This document shows, one piece after another, positions 19,857 through 28,255 of a stretch of DNA of 34,082 nt. Source of the stretch: Halorhabdus amylolytica (lineage in GTDB: Archaea > Halobacteriota > Halobacteria > Halobacteriales > Haloarculaceae); contig NZ_SPQG01000022.1 in the NCBI RefSeq assembly GCF_004944975.1, forward strand, positions 1-34,082, written 5' to 3'. The position numbers and the translations under genes were made by a program. A model generated the notes under the pieces. The model saw nothing but the letters and a program-made list of their open reading frames with translations. It was not told the DNA's origin and searched no databases. Every line of letters starts with the position of its first letter. The first letter of the stretch is position 1.

Positions 19857-22478
19857 ATGACGGCATCAAGCTCAACTGAAACCTACACTCGAACGTACGA
19901 AGACGACACTACCACTCACGAACCGCGACTCATCTCGACCGAGCAACAACCTGCTGCGACGGCAGCGACAGTCACGCTCGACCAGTCACCCTCGAACGTC
20001 TGGGCGACGATCGCGACGGCAGACGGCTTCCAGGAGGCGTTGAAGGATGCCGTGCGCACGATCCTTCCTCATCCGCGACACTCGCCACCGGTCGCACTCG
20101 AGGAAGCAGGCGTGACCGCGCTCGACGGCGGCTACGCCCGGATCGTCGCCGGCCTCGACCGCGCGCCGGAGACGGATGTCCATCAGGACGCGCTTGACCT
20201 CACGGCCCAGCTCGGCCAGGACGGCATGACGTCCCTCGGACACGCGCCGATCGAGGCTGTCGAGGACGGGCCCGTCGCCACGCTCCAAGCTGGCGACGTC
20301 GTCCCGACGATCGAGGTCCGCGTTCCTGACGAGTTCAAAGAGCGATCCCGTGACCAGCGGGAGACAACGCTTGATCTACTCGCCACGCTGGCCTTGGCCT
20401 GTGAGGTCCACGTGGTCGCCGGCCGGATCACGACCCGCTGGCTGGCTCACAAGCATCGCGATGAACTTCCGACCGAGTTTAGCGAGCGCGCGACTGCCCG
20501 GGGTGACGAGGGATCACCCAGCGACGAAGTTGTGACGGCGACTCGCAGCGAGCTCGATCCCGACGGCCGAGTGGTCGAAGTACTCCGCCGGCTTGCCGCA
20601 GAACCCTCAGACTCGCTGTCCTACCACGAGATCAAGTCCTCGTTCGACGTGACGGCTGGCCGGATCAGTCAGGTCCTCGGCACGCTTGAGGAACTCGATC
20701 TCGCCCAGCGCTACGGACCGCGTTCGGAGCAGCACGTCGAACTGCTCCCAGCTGGATCGGCGTTCTTGGACGCTCTCGACGCCGAGATTGGACGACAGGC
20801 AGATCTCGATTCGGTGTTTAGCGAGGCCGGACAGGACTCTCCACAGGCCGTGTTAACCCGCGGGCAAGAGAGGTCCCCCACTGACGACGTCCCCTTCAGC
20901 ACGGCGTGGTTGGCTCGCCAGGAACACGCTCCCGCTGCGGCGACAGCTACCGAGGGGGCGATTTCCCTCCTCGACACACCGATTCCAGCCGATAAAACGG
21001 ACAATGAGCGACGAATCCGCTACGTCAGCTACGACTCGAGCCGTGATGAAGCCGTGGTCGCTGTTCGAGCGACTGGCCCCCTCAACTACATGACGAGCAC
21101 CGCATTGGCTTTAGCGAGCCCCCGATTCATCGACGCCGCACTCCCACCGTCCCGTCTCGAAGCCATCGACGAGCCCGAGATGATCCTCCGGAACGCAAGG
21201 CACATCGGCGGAATATCGTCCGAAGCGGCCGACGACGGTGAGGAACTCCGAGACAGGCTCGTCGAGTGGGGCGAGGAACTGGCCCAGATGACGACTGATC
21301 TCCACAATGGCGAGTACGAGGATCGCAACCGCTTCCGGGGACAAATCCTCAGCTCGGCTCACGGGCTCGCTGGCTCGTTGGTCCACCTCCTCGATGCCGC
21401 CGGCGTGGATCTCGTCAGAGAGTTCCGCCTCCCTGGCGGCTTGGACGCTGATCATCTTGAGGACCTCGCCGAGACGATCGCGACAGGGACGGCGATCCAG
21501 TCTGCCTACGGCGTCTTCGGTATGTACCGCCAGCTCTTCGAAACCCGTGAGGAAAAGCGCCAGACTGCAATCTCCCCGGATGTGGATCCGACCGAGTCCG
21601 TTGGCGAGTACATCGGGAGTCTCGTCGTCCGGGGCCCCGACGTCCACCGCTTCGAGCCGTACCTCGAGGACGCCCTCGCTGACCCGGCTGACGTCCACGA
21701 TGATGCCCCCGAGATCCAGGTCCGTGTCCCAATTCGCCGGCCAGACCGTACCGACGCGGCAGAGACGGCGACGAGAGTCCTCGGCCAGAAGAACCTCAAG
21801 CCGACACGGGACGCTGTCACGATCCTCAGGTCCCTTACCGACGATCCCTACGCGATCGCCGAGGCGCTCAACTGGCTGGGCACGGAAGATCACTCTCGGG
21901 ACGTCCGCCTCGACGAGGTCCGCGTTGCCCTGTCGAAGCTGGGGCCCGACCGCCTCCTCCCGGATGCTCCGCCGACGGCGTCGAAGGCCGTCGCGACGCT
22001 CCTCCGGATGGCTCGCCCACTGACGCAGTCCGAACTGGCCGAAAAAGCGGATGTCTCGACCCGCTCGCTGCGCCGACACATGGGCACTCTGGAGCTCCTC
22101 GATCTCGTCCGGGAGACCGAGCGTGGCTACCGGATCGCTCTCCCGGACCCTGACGACGAGCGTGGCCAGCGCATCCTCCCCGAGCCCGTCGAGGACGATC
22201 TCGCCGCCATGCAGGACTACGTCTTCGACGCCGCGTTCGACCTCGTCGAGGACCCGGCACGCCTGACCGACCCGGGCGATTCACTCGGCGCTGCGCTGTC
22301 GTTCCCGCCCGACTTCGACGCGGTCGCCGAGGAACTGCCCAGACTGGAGTCGTGGATCCCACTGGCTCGCCAGCTCTGCGACGATCCCGACCCGGACGAA
22401 CAGCGGACTGTCACGATGGGGCCGGAGATCGAGGCCCCACAGACCAGTCTCGACGCCGCCGCAGGAGGTGACCGATGA
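19857..22478 (+). CDS. Large multi-winged-helix protein, 873 aa
   Basis: The longest protein of the element. After a ~60-residue disordered start, several globular parts are visible. A winged helix lies near residues 235-290 (VVEVLRRLAAEPSDSLSYHEIKSSFDVTAGRISQVLGTLEELDLAQRYG). The middle is a strand-rich domain (RRIRYVSYDSSRDEAVVAVRATGPLNYMTSTALALASPRFID). A second winged helix lies near 705-760 (VATLLRMARPLTQSELAEKADVSTRSLRRHMGTLELLDLVRETERGYRIAL). No nuclease, helicase or relicase motif is seen. It is followed by two genes coupled through ATGA overlaps. It may organise plasmid replication, copy control or transcription; the exact family is not recognised. Confidence 0.72.
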   Translation: MTASSSTETYTRTYEDDTTTHEPRLISTEQQPAATAATVTLDQSPSNVWATIATADGFQEALKDAVRTILPHPRHSPPVALEEAGVTALDGGYARIVAGLDRAPETDVHQDALDLTAQLGQDGMTSLGHAPIEAVEDGPVATLQAGDVVPTIEVRVPDEFKERSRDQRETTLDLLATLALACEVHVVAGRITTRWLAHKHRDELPTEFSERATARGDEGSPSDEVVTATRSELDPDGRVVEVLRRLAAEPSDSLSYHEIKSSFDVTAGRISQVLGTLEELDLAQRYGPRSEQHVELLPAGSAFLDALDAEIGRQADLDSVFSEAGQDSPQAVLTRGQERSPTDDVPFSTAWLARQEHAPAAATATEGAISLLDTPIPADKTDNERRIRYVSYDSSRDEAVVAVRATGPLNYMTSTALALASPRFIDAALPPSRLEAIDEPEMILRNARHIGGISSEAADDGEELRDRLVEWGEELAQMTTDLHNGEYEDRNRFRGQILSSAHGLAGSLVHLLDAAGVDLVREFRLPGGLDADHLEDLAETIATGTAIQSAYGVFGMYRQLFETREEKRQTAISPDVDPTESVGEYIGSLVVRGPDVHRFEPYLEDALADPADVHDDAPEIQVRVPIRRPDRTDAAETATRVLGQKNLKPTRDAVTILRSLTDDPYAIAEALNWLGTEDHSRDVRLDEVRVALSKLGPDRLLPDAPPTASKAVATLLRMARPLTQSELAEKADVSTRSLRRHMGTLELLDLVRETERGYRIALPDPDDERGQRILPEPVEDDLAAMQDYVFDAAFDLVEDPARLTDPGDSLGAALSFPPDFDAVAEELPRLESWIPLARQLCDDPDPDEQRTVTMGPEIEAPQTSLDAAAGGDR

Positions 22479-22846
22479 GCAGTACTGACGATCCCGCCAC
22501 GACTACCATCGATTCCGACGTAGAGGCACTCCGTGCCGAGGTCGCATCGCTTCACAAGGAACTCGCCGAGGCCAAGCAGCGCATCACCGCCCTCGAGGAC
22601 CGCCTCGAAAACGGATCGACGCTCCCACCAGGAGCTGCCGACCATCGCGATGCCCGCGTTCTCGAAGCGATCGAGCCTGGCGACGTCGTCCAACTTCGTA
22701 CGCTCCGGTCGCTGTATGAGGATCGTACTGACATCCGCGATGAGGAGACGCTCCGGGAGCGCATCAAGGACCTCACGCGACGGGACGCCTTCGAGCTCGT
22801 GGGTCGGCAGCACTGGCAGTACCTCGGAGGTGAGGCGGACCGATGA
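22475..22846 (+). CDS. Coiled-coil/winged-helix accessory protein, 123 aa
   Basis: Starts at the ATGA overlapping the 873-aa gene's stop. Residues of about 15-50 are a leucine-heptad coiled coil (VEALRAEVASLHKELAEAKQ). The C-terminal part (LEAIEPGDVVQLRTLRSLYEDRTDIRDEETLRERIKDLTRRDAFELVGRQHWQYL) is a winged helix. Probably a dimeric DNA-binding partner of the large protein. Confidence 0.68.
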   Translation: MSSTDDPATTTIDSDVEALRAEVASLHKELAEAKQRITALEDRLENGSTLPPGAADHRDARVLEAIEPGDVVQLRTLRSLYEDRTDIRDEETLRERIKDLTRRDAFELVGRQHWQYLGGEADR

Positions 22847-23415
22847 CCTACGGTCCCCTTGTCGAAGTGCCCGACTCTCCTGTTCAGGTCGTCGCCAGTA
22901 TCCACTACGCAGACGACCAACCCGACGACGCCGTCGAGACCCTTCGGGAGATGCTGGAGGTGATGGCCGGCTGGATCGTCTGTGACTGGTGTCTCACCCG
23001 CATTCGGAACGTCCATCCAGCGTACGATAGAGCGAAGGCCCGCAGGCTGTCAATCGGAGATACAAGGTACGCTCTCGAAGCCAGTAGCTATCGCGTCACG
23101 TCGGAGGGCACGGTTGAGGCGTCTTTGGAGACCTCTATCCCAACGCCAGACACGTACGTAGGCTACGGCCCGGGAGACACGTCGAAATCAACCGCCTGCC
23201 CAAGCTGCGGACGGATGGATGGCGAACACCCGGGCAAGAACCGGACGAAGCGAGAGCGAGAGGACCACTTCAAGAACTTGGCCGCAGCGATCGAGGAGCG
23301 TGCCGACTTCTCACTCGATACAGAGGCCGGCATCGACGAAGTCTACGCTGCCAGTAAGAACTGCAACCTTGACGACTTCGATGTCCTCGCTCGGGCTCTG
23401 TACGCAGCGATCTGA
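22843..23415 (+). CDS. Hypothetical protein with CxxC pairs, 190 aa
   Basis: Starts in the ATGA overlap with the preceding gene. CDWC near residue 47 and CPSCG near residue 118 could jointly bind one zinc ion, separated by a strand-rich stretch. The C-terminal third is helical (EREDHFKNLAAAIEERADFS...DDFDVLARALYAAI). Third gene of the coupled operon; no known family. Confidence 0.65.
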   Translation: MTYGPLVEVPDSPVQVVASIHYADDQPDDAVETLREMLEVMAGWIVCDWCLTRIRNVHPAYDRAKARRLSIGDTRYALEASSYRVTSEGTVEASLETSIPTPDTYVGYGPGDTSKSTACPSCGRMDGEHPGKNRTKREREDHFKNLAAAIEERADFSLDTEAGIDEVYAASKNCNLDDFDVLARALYAAI

Positions 23416-23475
23416 GTGGATTACTTCCACTCCGGTTCCGAGGCTTTATCCGCCTTCGAATGTTATGTGTTAATA

Positions 23476-23575
23476 CACGCCCCCGCCTGGTCGCGGGCCT
23501 TGACCAGCCGACAGCGATCGGGTGCTTCCTCCTGGCCCTCTTGCGCGATTACCGACAGGTGGGGGAGGGGGCGTG
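23476..23575 (+). ncRNA. Candidate structured RNA or leader before the small-terminase-like operon
   Basis: CACGCCCCC (23476-23484) can pair with GGGGGCGTG (23567-23575). Inside lie CTGGTC (23487-23492) with GACCAG (23502-23507) and CCGA (23508-23511) with TCGG (23518-23521), giving a closed multi-arm fold of 100 nt. It ends 8 bp before an ATG. It is not a tRNA: there is no T-loop or anticodon arm. GC-rich sequence can pair by chance, so confidence is low. Confidence 0.3.
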
Positions 23576-23583
23576 ACGTACCC

Positions 23584-23712
23584 ATGCCGAGTTTTGGAAC
23601 CAACATCCGCGTGACCAGCGAGACGTATCGCCACCTCGAACAACGAAAGCGCGATGACGAGTCGTTCGACGACACACTCAAGCGTGCACTCGGCCTCGAC
23701 GATGCCGAGTGA
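23584..23712 (+). CDS. Ribbon-helix-helix antitoxin-like protein, 42 aa
   Basis: MPSFGTNIRVTSETYRHLEQRKRDDESFDDTLKRALGLDDAE: strand NIRVTSE, helix TYRHLEQRKR, helix SFDDTLKRALG, a VapB-like pattern very common in haloarchaea. No toxin follows; the next gene is the small-terminase-like protein. It could repress its own operon. Confidence 0.65.
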   Translation: MPSFGTNIRVTSETYRHLEQRKRDDESFDDTLKRALGLDDAE

Positions 23713-23751
23713 TCGCGGGACCGATTCCCACATTTTCGGGAGGTATTGCCC

Positions 23752-24225
23752 ATGAGCGGAGATTCTACAACCAGTAGCCAACATGCCACTGACCCCGAGA
23801 GCGTTATACTCGGTAATGGTGGCTCCGACTACGCAGCTGTCGAAGTCCCGACGACCAAGCCGCACGAGGAGTTCTCCGCCGAAGAACGGCGTGCTGCCAT
23901 CTTGGACATCATAACCGACGTCGGACACCCTTCTCGACTCAATCAAACCGAGCTCGCAGAGCGCTTCGGCGTCAGCCAGCCGATGATCCACAAGGACCTC
24001 GACGCGCTGTCGGACTACGTTGCCGACAACCTTGGCGATCGCCACGAACTCGAGATCGAGAGCGTGTTTCGCCGTTCGATCCAGGGCCTTCTCGACGAGG
24101 GCGAGTGGCGTAAGGCGGCTCGTACCGCGAAGGAGTACAGTGAATGGATGACGGAGCGGACTGACCTCGACGAAATTCAGGACGAACTGGAATTCCTCAG
24201 AGAAGCACACCAAGAGAAAGAATGA
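23752..24225 (+). CDS. HTH protein, possible small terminase subunit
   Basis: 157 aa from ATG 23752, with GGAGGT 7 bp upstream (a TTG at 23746 is the alternative). The N-terminus is disordered. Residues of about 60-100 hold a clear helix-turn-helix (RLNQTELAERFGVSQPMIHKDLDALSDYVADNL), followed by an acidic helical tail (WMTERTDLDEIQDELEFLREA). This order, HTH then oligomerising helices, is typical of small terminase subunits, and the gene opens the block that leads to tail genes. A plain transcription regulator is the alternative. No large terminase gene follows; the next gene overlaps by ATGA. Confidence 0.62.
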   Translation: MSGDSTTSSQHATDPESVILGNGGSDYAAVEVPTTKPHEEFSAEERRAAILDIITDVGHPSRLNQTELAERFGVSQPMIHKDLDALSDYVADNLGDRHELEIESVFRRSIQGLLDEGEWRKAARTAKEYSEWMTERTDLDEIQDELEFLREAHQEKE

Positions 24226-25157
24226 CACGTACTACCAAAATCAAGGACGACCTTGGGGACGTATCGGAAGAGGTTCTCAGCGAACTCACGCCCGACGAGC
24301 GCCTGCAACTGTTTATCCAGGCTTCCGCCGAGCATCGCGAGGACCGATTAGAACAACTCGCCGAGACTGCCCCCACGAAGACCTACGAAATGACAGAGGT
24401 CGAGTTCGCAAAGGGGATGCGACAGACGAAACTGCTGTCGCTCACAGCCCGTCACCAAATCCAGACACGGTACGCTGAACTCGATCTCAACCTTGCCCGT
24501 CGGGATCGGTACCTGGCGCTGTTCCTTCTGAACGGCGCACTGGATGAACTCCGGGATGGGATTTCCATCGACGAGTACGGCAACGTCACCACCAACAGTG
24601 AGATGGACGCTGATGGATCGCCGTCCCCATCGACTGGTGTCAAGGCATTAGCCGACGAGTACCGGGATCTGTGGGATGACGTATCGACTGATCCCCTGCT
24701 GTCGGAAAGCGAGCGTGATCGAGACCTCTTCGCCGAGCTCGCAGCATCAGGCCTCCTTGGCTACCCGAAGGACATCTCCGGCAGCGAGTTCGAGGATCTG
24801 GACGGTTCCCGTATCTTTTCGGAGGTCTGGCGAACTGAACTCAAGCTCGTCAAAGCCGCATCCGACTTCTACAGGGTCTTCATCGCGTGGCAGATCTTCG
24901 CCGAGGAGCACGTCGGCGTTTCCCTCGATGAGTTCCTCGGCGTCACTGACCTCGAAGACGATGGGAAGGTGGGCCGAGAGACCTTCGAGATCGATGAGGA
25001 GCTGTGCGAAAACATGCTGGAATTACATAGTGACTACGTGGACGCCTACGAAGGTTTTCCAGAGGAACTGCCGGGGGACGGTGAGGATGCAAACCTCGAT
25101 GCGGAAGCCAGGACTCGCGCCGAGCAGATGATCGCGATGTCGGAACTCCCGGTCTGA
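24222..25157 (+). CDS. Hypothetical protein coupled to the small-terminase-like gene, 311 aa
   Basis: Starts in the ATGA overlap with the preceding gene. All-helical and acidic, for example LTPDERLQLFIQASAEHREDRLEQLAE and TRYAELDLNLARRDRYLALFLLNGALDELRDG. No Walker motif, so it is not the terminase ATPase, and no portal-like or capsid-like pattern. By position it may be a partner of the HTH protein. Not recognised. Confidence 0.65.
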   Translation: MTRTTKIKDDLGDVSEEVLSELTPDERLQLFIQASAEHREDRLEQLAETAPTKTYEMTEVEFAKGMRQTKLLSLTARHQIQTRYAELDLNLARRDRYLALFLLNGALDELRDGISIDEYGNVTTNSEMDADGSPSPSTGVKALADEYRDLWDDVSTDPLLSESERDRDLFAELAASGLLGYPKDISGSEFEDLDGSRIFSEVWRTELKLVKAASDFYRVFIAWQIFAEEHVGVSLDEFLGVTDLEDDGKVGRETFEIDEELCENMLELHSDYVDAYEGFPEELPGDGEDANLDAEARTRAEQMIAMSELPV

Positions 25158-25164
25158 ACTTAGC

Positions 25165-25293
25165 GTGATCTCGCATCCGATTGTTGGGCCCGCTCCAGTT
25201 GTCGTCGATCTGGAGCATCGCCTTCCAACCGAGCCCCTGCTCTTCGAGTACTTCCTCGACGGGAAGGAATTCCCGCCGCTGGAAGGGGTCTGA
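25165..25293 (+). CDS. Possible 42-aa protein in the gap before the convergent gene
   Basis: GTG at 25165, seven bases after the previous stop, reads MISHPIVGPAPVVVDLEHRL...EYFLDGKEFPPLEGV with GC-rich third positions, but there is no ribosome binding site. The opposite strand also has an open, protein-like frame here (SDPFQRREFLPVEEVLEEQG...), so I cannot decide which, if either, is used. Confidence 0.3.
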   Translation: MISHPIVGPAPVVVDLEHRLPTEPLLFEYFLDGKEFPPLEGV

Positions 25294-25309
25294 GAAAACG
25301 GTTCGGAAG

Positions 25310-26776
25310 CTACTCTTTGCGGCTGTACTCCCAGTCCTCAACGCTGATCTGAGCGGCGGCCGCGTCGATCTTGGCGGCCTCGTCTGGCCCTGACTTGTGG
25401 CCCCCGACTGGTCCGAAGAAGTACCCGAACGCATCCTCGACGAGCAATTCGCCGTAGGGTGTCAGGCTCCAGCCGGTGTTATCTCCCTCGAGGATTGCGC
25501 GCTCGAACTCACGGCCCGCGAGGTCAGTGCAGAGCTTCGTGACGGCGGCCTTGTCGTCGACATCCCCGATCTCCTTGGCGATGTCGGCTGATCGTACCTT
25601 ACCGTCCTGCTCAACCACCTGCTCAAGGACCTCGGTGGCTTCGACGTTTTTCCAGTGGGCGTCTTCGATGGCTCCGGTGTCCTCCTTCACGAGAACGTTC
25701 AGTTTGCCCTTCGCGACGAGGTAATTCTCCGAGACGATTGTCAGAACGTCGTCCTCGTCGACGACTTCGGCAGGGTCGAACTCCTCCAGCGGACCGTACT
25801 GGCGCTGGAAGAGATTCCACTGGCCGCTGGTACCCGGCTCGTTGTGGATGAGCGGGTCGTCGTCAATGTCGTCGGGTTCGTCGACGAGGTGATCGATCAG
25901 ATGGTCCAGGACCTCGTCGGCGAAGATCCCGTCGTCGCTGGTCTCGTCATGGTACTCGTCGAGGTTCTCGTTCAGGCTTTCGGCCCGGTCCTCGTCGCGG
26001 TACTTGAGCTTCCCACCGTGCTTCGGCTGGATCGGGAGCCCGGCATCGTAGAGGACGTCACGAATGAGGTCCGTCATCTCGAAGCGCATCTGCATCCACT
26101 GGTCGGACCGCTCGCGATCCTCTTCATGCTGCTGGAGCCACTCGTCGTCGATATCCGCCTCACGTTCGAGGCGGTTCTGCTGGTACTCGATGAACTCCTG
26201 CTTCAGCTCCCGTCGGCCGTCGCCCATCACGGCGAACGCGGGTTCGTCGCCGCGGAAGAAGCCGTCCGTCAGCCCCCACGCGATCTCCTTCGCCATCTGC
26301 TCCTCGTCGATGCCCTCGGGGAACAGCATCAGCCGCCGGAGCGCGACACCGAACTGGAAGGCGAGCTGTTCGGGTGCCGACGACGGCCGGGCGCGCCCCG
26401 GCTGTGGGCTGACGCGGCACGCCTCGAGGATGTCGCTGTGGTCGGGGTCCTCGGCGATGACCTCCTTATCGTTGTGGGTCGATGGGACGCGGCGATCGGC
26501 CTTCGGTCGGTAGCCGGTGTCATCGAACCCGATGAAGTCGATCCAGGACTCGCCCCAGTGGTCGTCGTCGAGGTAGCTATTGTGCGCAAGTAGCTGGATG
26601 TCTGAGAGGAGGTGGTCGACGCGTTGCGGGAGAGCGTCGATCTTCTTCTGGACGCGCTTTTCCATCTCACCCTCTCGGTAACTGCCTGGATTCCCGGTCG
26701 CGACGAACTGACGCTCTCGGGTAGTGAGGGGATAAGACGGCCGGCCGTGCTTGGCTGTCGAATCGTCATCACTCAT
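25310..26776 (-). CDS. Repressor-like protein, 488 aa, divergent from the tail genes
   Basis: The start at 26776 (MSDDDSTAKHGRPSYP) lies 26 bp from the symmetric promoter palindrome at leaderless distance; the open frame extends further upstream but only antisense to the tail tube gene. The N-terminal block LTTRERQFVATG...GEMEKRVQKKIDALPQRVDHLLSDIQLL resembles the start of haloarchaeal HTH regulators such as the 283-aa protein here. The middle is acidic and helical. The C-terminus (residues of about 400-470, WKNVEATEVLEQVVEQDGKVRSADIAKEIGDVDDKAAVTKLCTDLAGREFERAILEGDNTGWSLTPYG) is a winged helix. Position opposite the late genes suggests control of the tail operon. Function inferred. Confidence 0.68.
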   Translation of the reverse strand: MSDDDSTAKHGRPSYPLTTRERQFVATGNPGSYREGEMEKRVQKKIDALPQRVDHLLSDIQLLAHNSYLDDDHWGESWIDFIGFDDTGYRPKADRRVPSTHNDKEVIAEDPDHSDILEACRVSPQPGRARPSSAPEQLAFQFGVALRRLMLFPEGIDEEQMAKEIAWGLTDGFFRGDEPAFAVMGDGRRELKQEFIEYQQNRLEREADIDDEWLQQHEEDRERSDQWMQMRFEMTDLIRDVLYDAGLPIQPKHGGKLKYRDEDRAESLNENLDEYHDETSDDGIFADEVLDHLIDHLVDEPDDIDDDPLIHNEPGTSGQWNLFQRQYGPLEEFDPAEVVDEDDVLTIVSENYLVAKGKLNVLVKEDTGAIEDAHWKNVEATEVLEQVVEQDGKVRSADIAKEIGDVDDKAAVTKLCTDLAGREFERAILEGDNTGWSLTPYGELLVEDAFGYFFGPVGGHKSGPDEAAKIDAAAAQISVEDWEYSRKE

Positions 26777-26785
26777 ATTGCGTGT

Positions 26786-26833
26786 GAAGGTAGTTTCACA
26801 GGATACATAAATGTATCTTGGGAAGCTACCTTC
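26786..26833. promoter_or_regulatory. 48-bp imperfect palindrome forming a bidirectional promoter
   Basis: The two 24-bp halves match at 20 positions: GAAGGTAG at one end, CTACCTTC at the other, and GATACAT-AA-ATGTATC in the middle. The centre (ACATAAATGT) can be a TATA box for both directions: it lies about 33 bp from the minus-strand ATG (26776) and about 31 bp from the plus-strand ATG (26841), so both transcripts would be leaderless. Confidence 0.75.
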
Positions 26834-26840
26834 TTTTGCA

Positions 26841-27065
26841 ATGGGCGAACCGGCCGGCTTCCACGCTGAGAAAACTATCGTGGACCAGTCAGCCATTGAT
26901 GGCGCGCTTGACTCGATGGCCGAATTGTATGAGTCCACCGGGCAGGAGAACAGCGTCGCCTCCGGAATGGTGGAGACGCTCCGCGAACACAACGCCGACC
27001 TTGACCAAGTCGACGAGGTCCTCGATGGCCGGCGCCGCGACCCCAGTGCATCTTGCAAGGAATAA
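26841..27065 (+). CDS. Small helical protein, first gene of the tail operon, 74 aa
   Basis: MGEPAGFHAEKTIVDQSAIDGALDSMAEL...GMVETLREHNADLDQVDEVLDGRRRD: acidic, two to three helices. The start at 26841 is at leaderless distance from the shared TATA centre; an in-frame ATG ten codons earlier lies inside the palindrome and is less likely. Unknown function; a helper or regulator of the tail genes by position. Confidence 0.58.
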   Translation: MGEPAGFHAEKTIVDQSAIDGALDSMAELYESTGQENSVASGMVETLREHNADLDQVDEVLDGRRRDPSASCKE

Positions 27066-27068
27066 TAT

Positions 27069-27143
27069 ATGAGACAGAACACGCTTTCCGAGCACGACGA
27101 AACGACCGACACCGCCGCCACTGAGGTGATGTACCGATGGTGA
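27069..27143 (+). CDS. Possible 24-aa leader peptide overlapping the tail tube start
   Basis: ATG 27069 reads MRQNTLSEHDETTDTAATEV and stops at TGA 27141-27143, just past the tail tube ATG (27137). Such an overlap could couple translation of the tail tube gene. Too short to judge on composition. Confidence 0.3.
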   Translation: MRQNTLSEHDETTDTAATEVMYRW

Positions 27144-28108
27144 GCGGTGTGAACACGGAGGTCGCGTACCTCCACGAGCCCGTCGACGACTACACCGGCA
27201 CGCCGACTGACAGCGACTACAAGATCCCCGGCATTGGGACGACCGTCGAGGAACTCGCTATCGACAACGCGCTCCAGCGAATCCGCGTCCCGAACGCCGC
27301 CCAGGCCGCCGAGACAGTCGCCGGGAACTTCGAGGGCGCGTTCAACGTGAACTTCACCCTCGGTAATCCCTGGTGGTTGAATCATGTATTCGGCGGCCCA
27401 CCTGAAGCTGGCGGCGAGTCCGACGCGCCGTATACCTACACCTGGGACTTCGAGACTGACCGCGTCCAGTCCTCGCGCTGGTACATCGGCGCGAACTTCT
27501 ACAACAACACCGTCGAGCGGGTGCTGAAGGGCGTTGTTTTCGGCGGTCTGCAGGTTCAGTGTCAGGTCGGCGAGACCGTCCAGGTCGACCTCACCGGCTT
27601 CTATGGTGACGAGGAACGCAACTCCTCGATCACGCCGGGGTCGACGCCCGACGAGCAGGCCAATCCGCTGGTCTTCCACGGTGCCACGCTTGAAGTCCCG
27701 AGTTCTTCGGAGCTGAAGAAGCTCCAAGACTTCACGGTGGACATCCAGACCGGCGCCCGGCCGGTTCAGGGTATGCAGCGCAAGCCCCATGACGCCGTGA
27801 TGGGTGCTGTCGAGACGGAGCTCTCCGTGAATGAGGTCCTCACCGAGACCGATCAGCTGGCGCTCGCCTACGGCAACTCGAACGCCCCGGTCAACGGCCG
27901 GATGGACGGCGCCGCTGACGGGACAGTCCGCTTCGACGGGCCGCCCTCAGGTAACACCGCGATAGAGTTCCAGATGACCGGCGTGAAGCCGAACGACTAC
28001 AGCTGGAACAACGTCGGGAACGCCGAGGAAAACCTCAGCGAGGCGATTACCTACTACGTGAATAAGGTGAGCGCGCTCGCCGAGAGCTCGCAGGACACCG
28101 CCCGCTGA
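27137..28108 (+). CDS. Major tail tube-like protein
   Basis: 323 aa. Composition and pattern fit tailed-virus tube proteins: strand-rich, with a long N-terminal loop region (YKIPGIGTTVEELAIDN), WYIGANFYNNTVERVLKGVVFGGLQVQCQVGETVQVDLTGFYGDE, where viral tube proteins have their main sheet, and a late segment (LQDFTVDIQTGARPVQGMQRKPHDAVMGAVETELSVNEVL) typical of the tube-type fold. The next genes are a frameshifted chaperone and a tape measure protein, the invariant order in tailed viruses. Name is based on both pattern and order. Confidence 0.75.
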   Translation: MVSGVNTEVAYLHEPVDDYTGTPTDSDYKIPGIGTTVEELAIDNALQRIRVPNAAQAAETVAGNFEGAFNVNFTLGNPWWLNHVFGGPPEAGGESDAPYTYTWDFETDRVQSSRWYIGANFYNNTVERVLKGVVFGGLQVQCQVGETVQVDLTGFYGDEERNSSITPGSTPDEQANPLVFHGATLEVPSSSELKKLQDFTVDIQTGARPVQGMQRKPHDAVMGAVETELSVNEVLTETDQLALAYGNSNAPVNGRMDGAADGTVRFDGPPSGNTAIEFQMTGVKPNDYSWNNVGNAEENLSEAITYYVNKVSALAESSQDTAR

Positions 28109-28183
28109 CGATGTTCGTGAACAGCCCGAGGATGACCCGACCGCAGGCGGTGCTCCCAGCCTGCCGGTCGGTGATCGAGCGAT

Positions 28184-28213
28184 CCAGCGCCACGGGAGCG
28201 CCGACGGCGCTGG
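28184..28213 (+). other. Hairpin between tail tube and chaperone genes
   Basis: CCAGCGCC (28184-28191) pairs perfectly with GGCGCTGG (28206-28213) over a 14-nt loop in the 147-bp gap between genes. It could reduce read-through and set a high tube-to-chaperone ratio, or slow mRNA decay. No T-run follows. Confidence 0.4.
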
Positions 28214-28255
28214 CAGTAGCTTCTCTCCCGCCCACTCAGGGCCGGAGGTACCACT

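Noticed and set aside
21111-22079. A 322-aa minus-strand frame
   Set aside because: Antisense shadow of the 873-aa gene; no start signal and an Arg/Gly-rich product.
23476-23575. tRNA gene
   Set aside because: The closing helix looks like an acceptor stem, but there is no T-loop, no anticodon arm and no conserved D-loop.
25310-27790. An 826-aa minus-strand frame
   Set aside because: Its first 338 codons are antisense to the tail tube gene and the tail promoter palindrome, and the product there is valine/arginine-rich and unlike a real protein. The gene starts at 26776.
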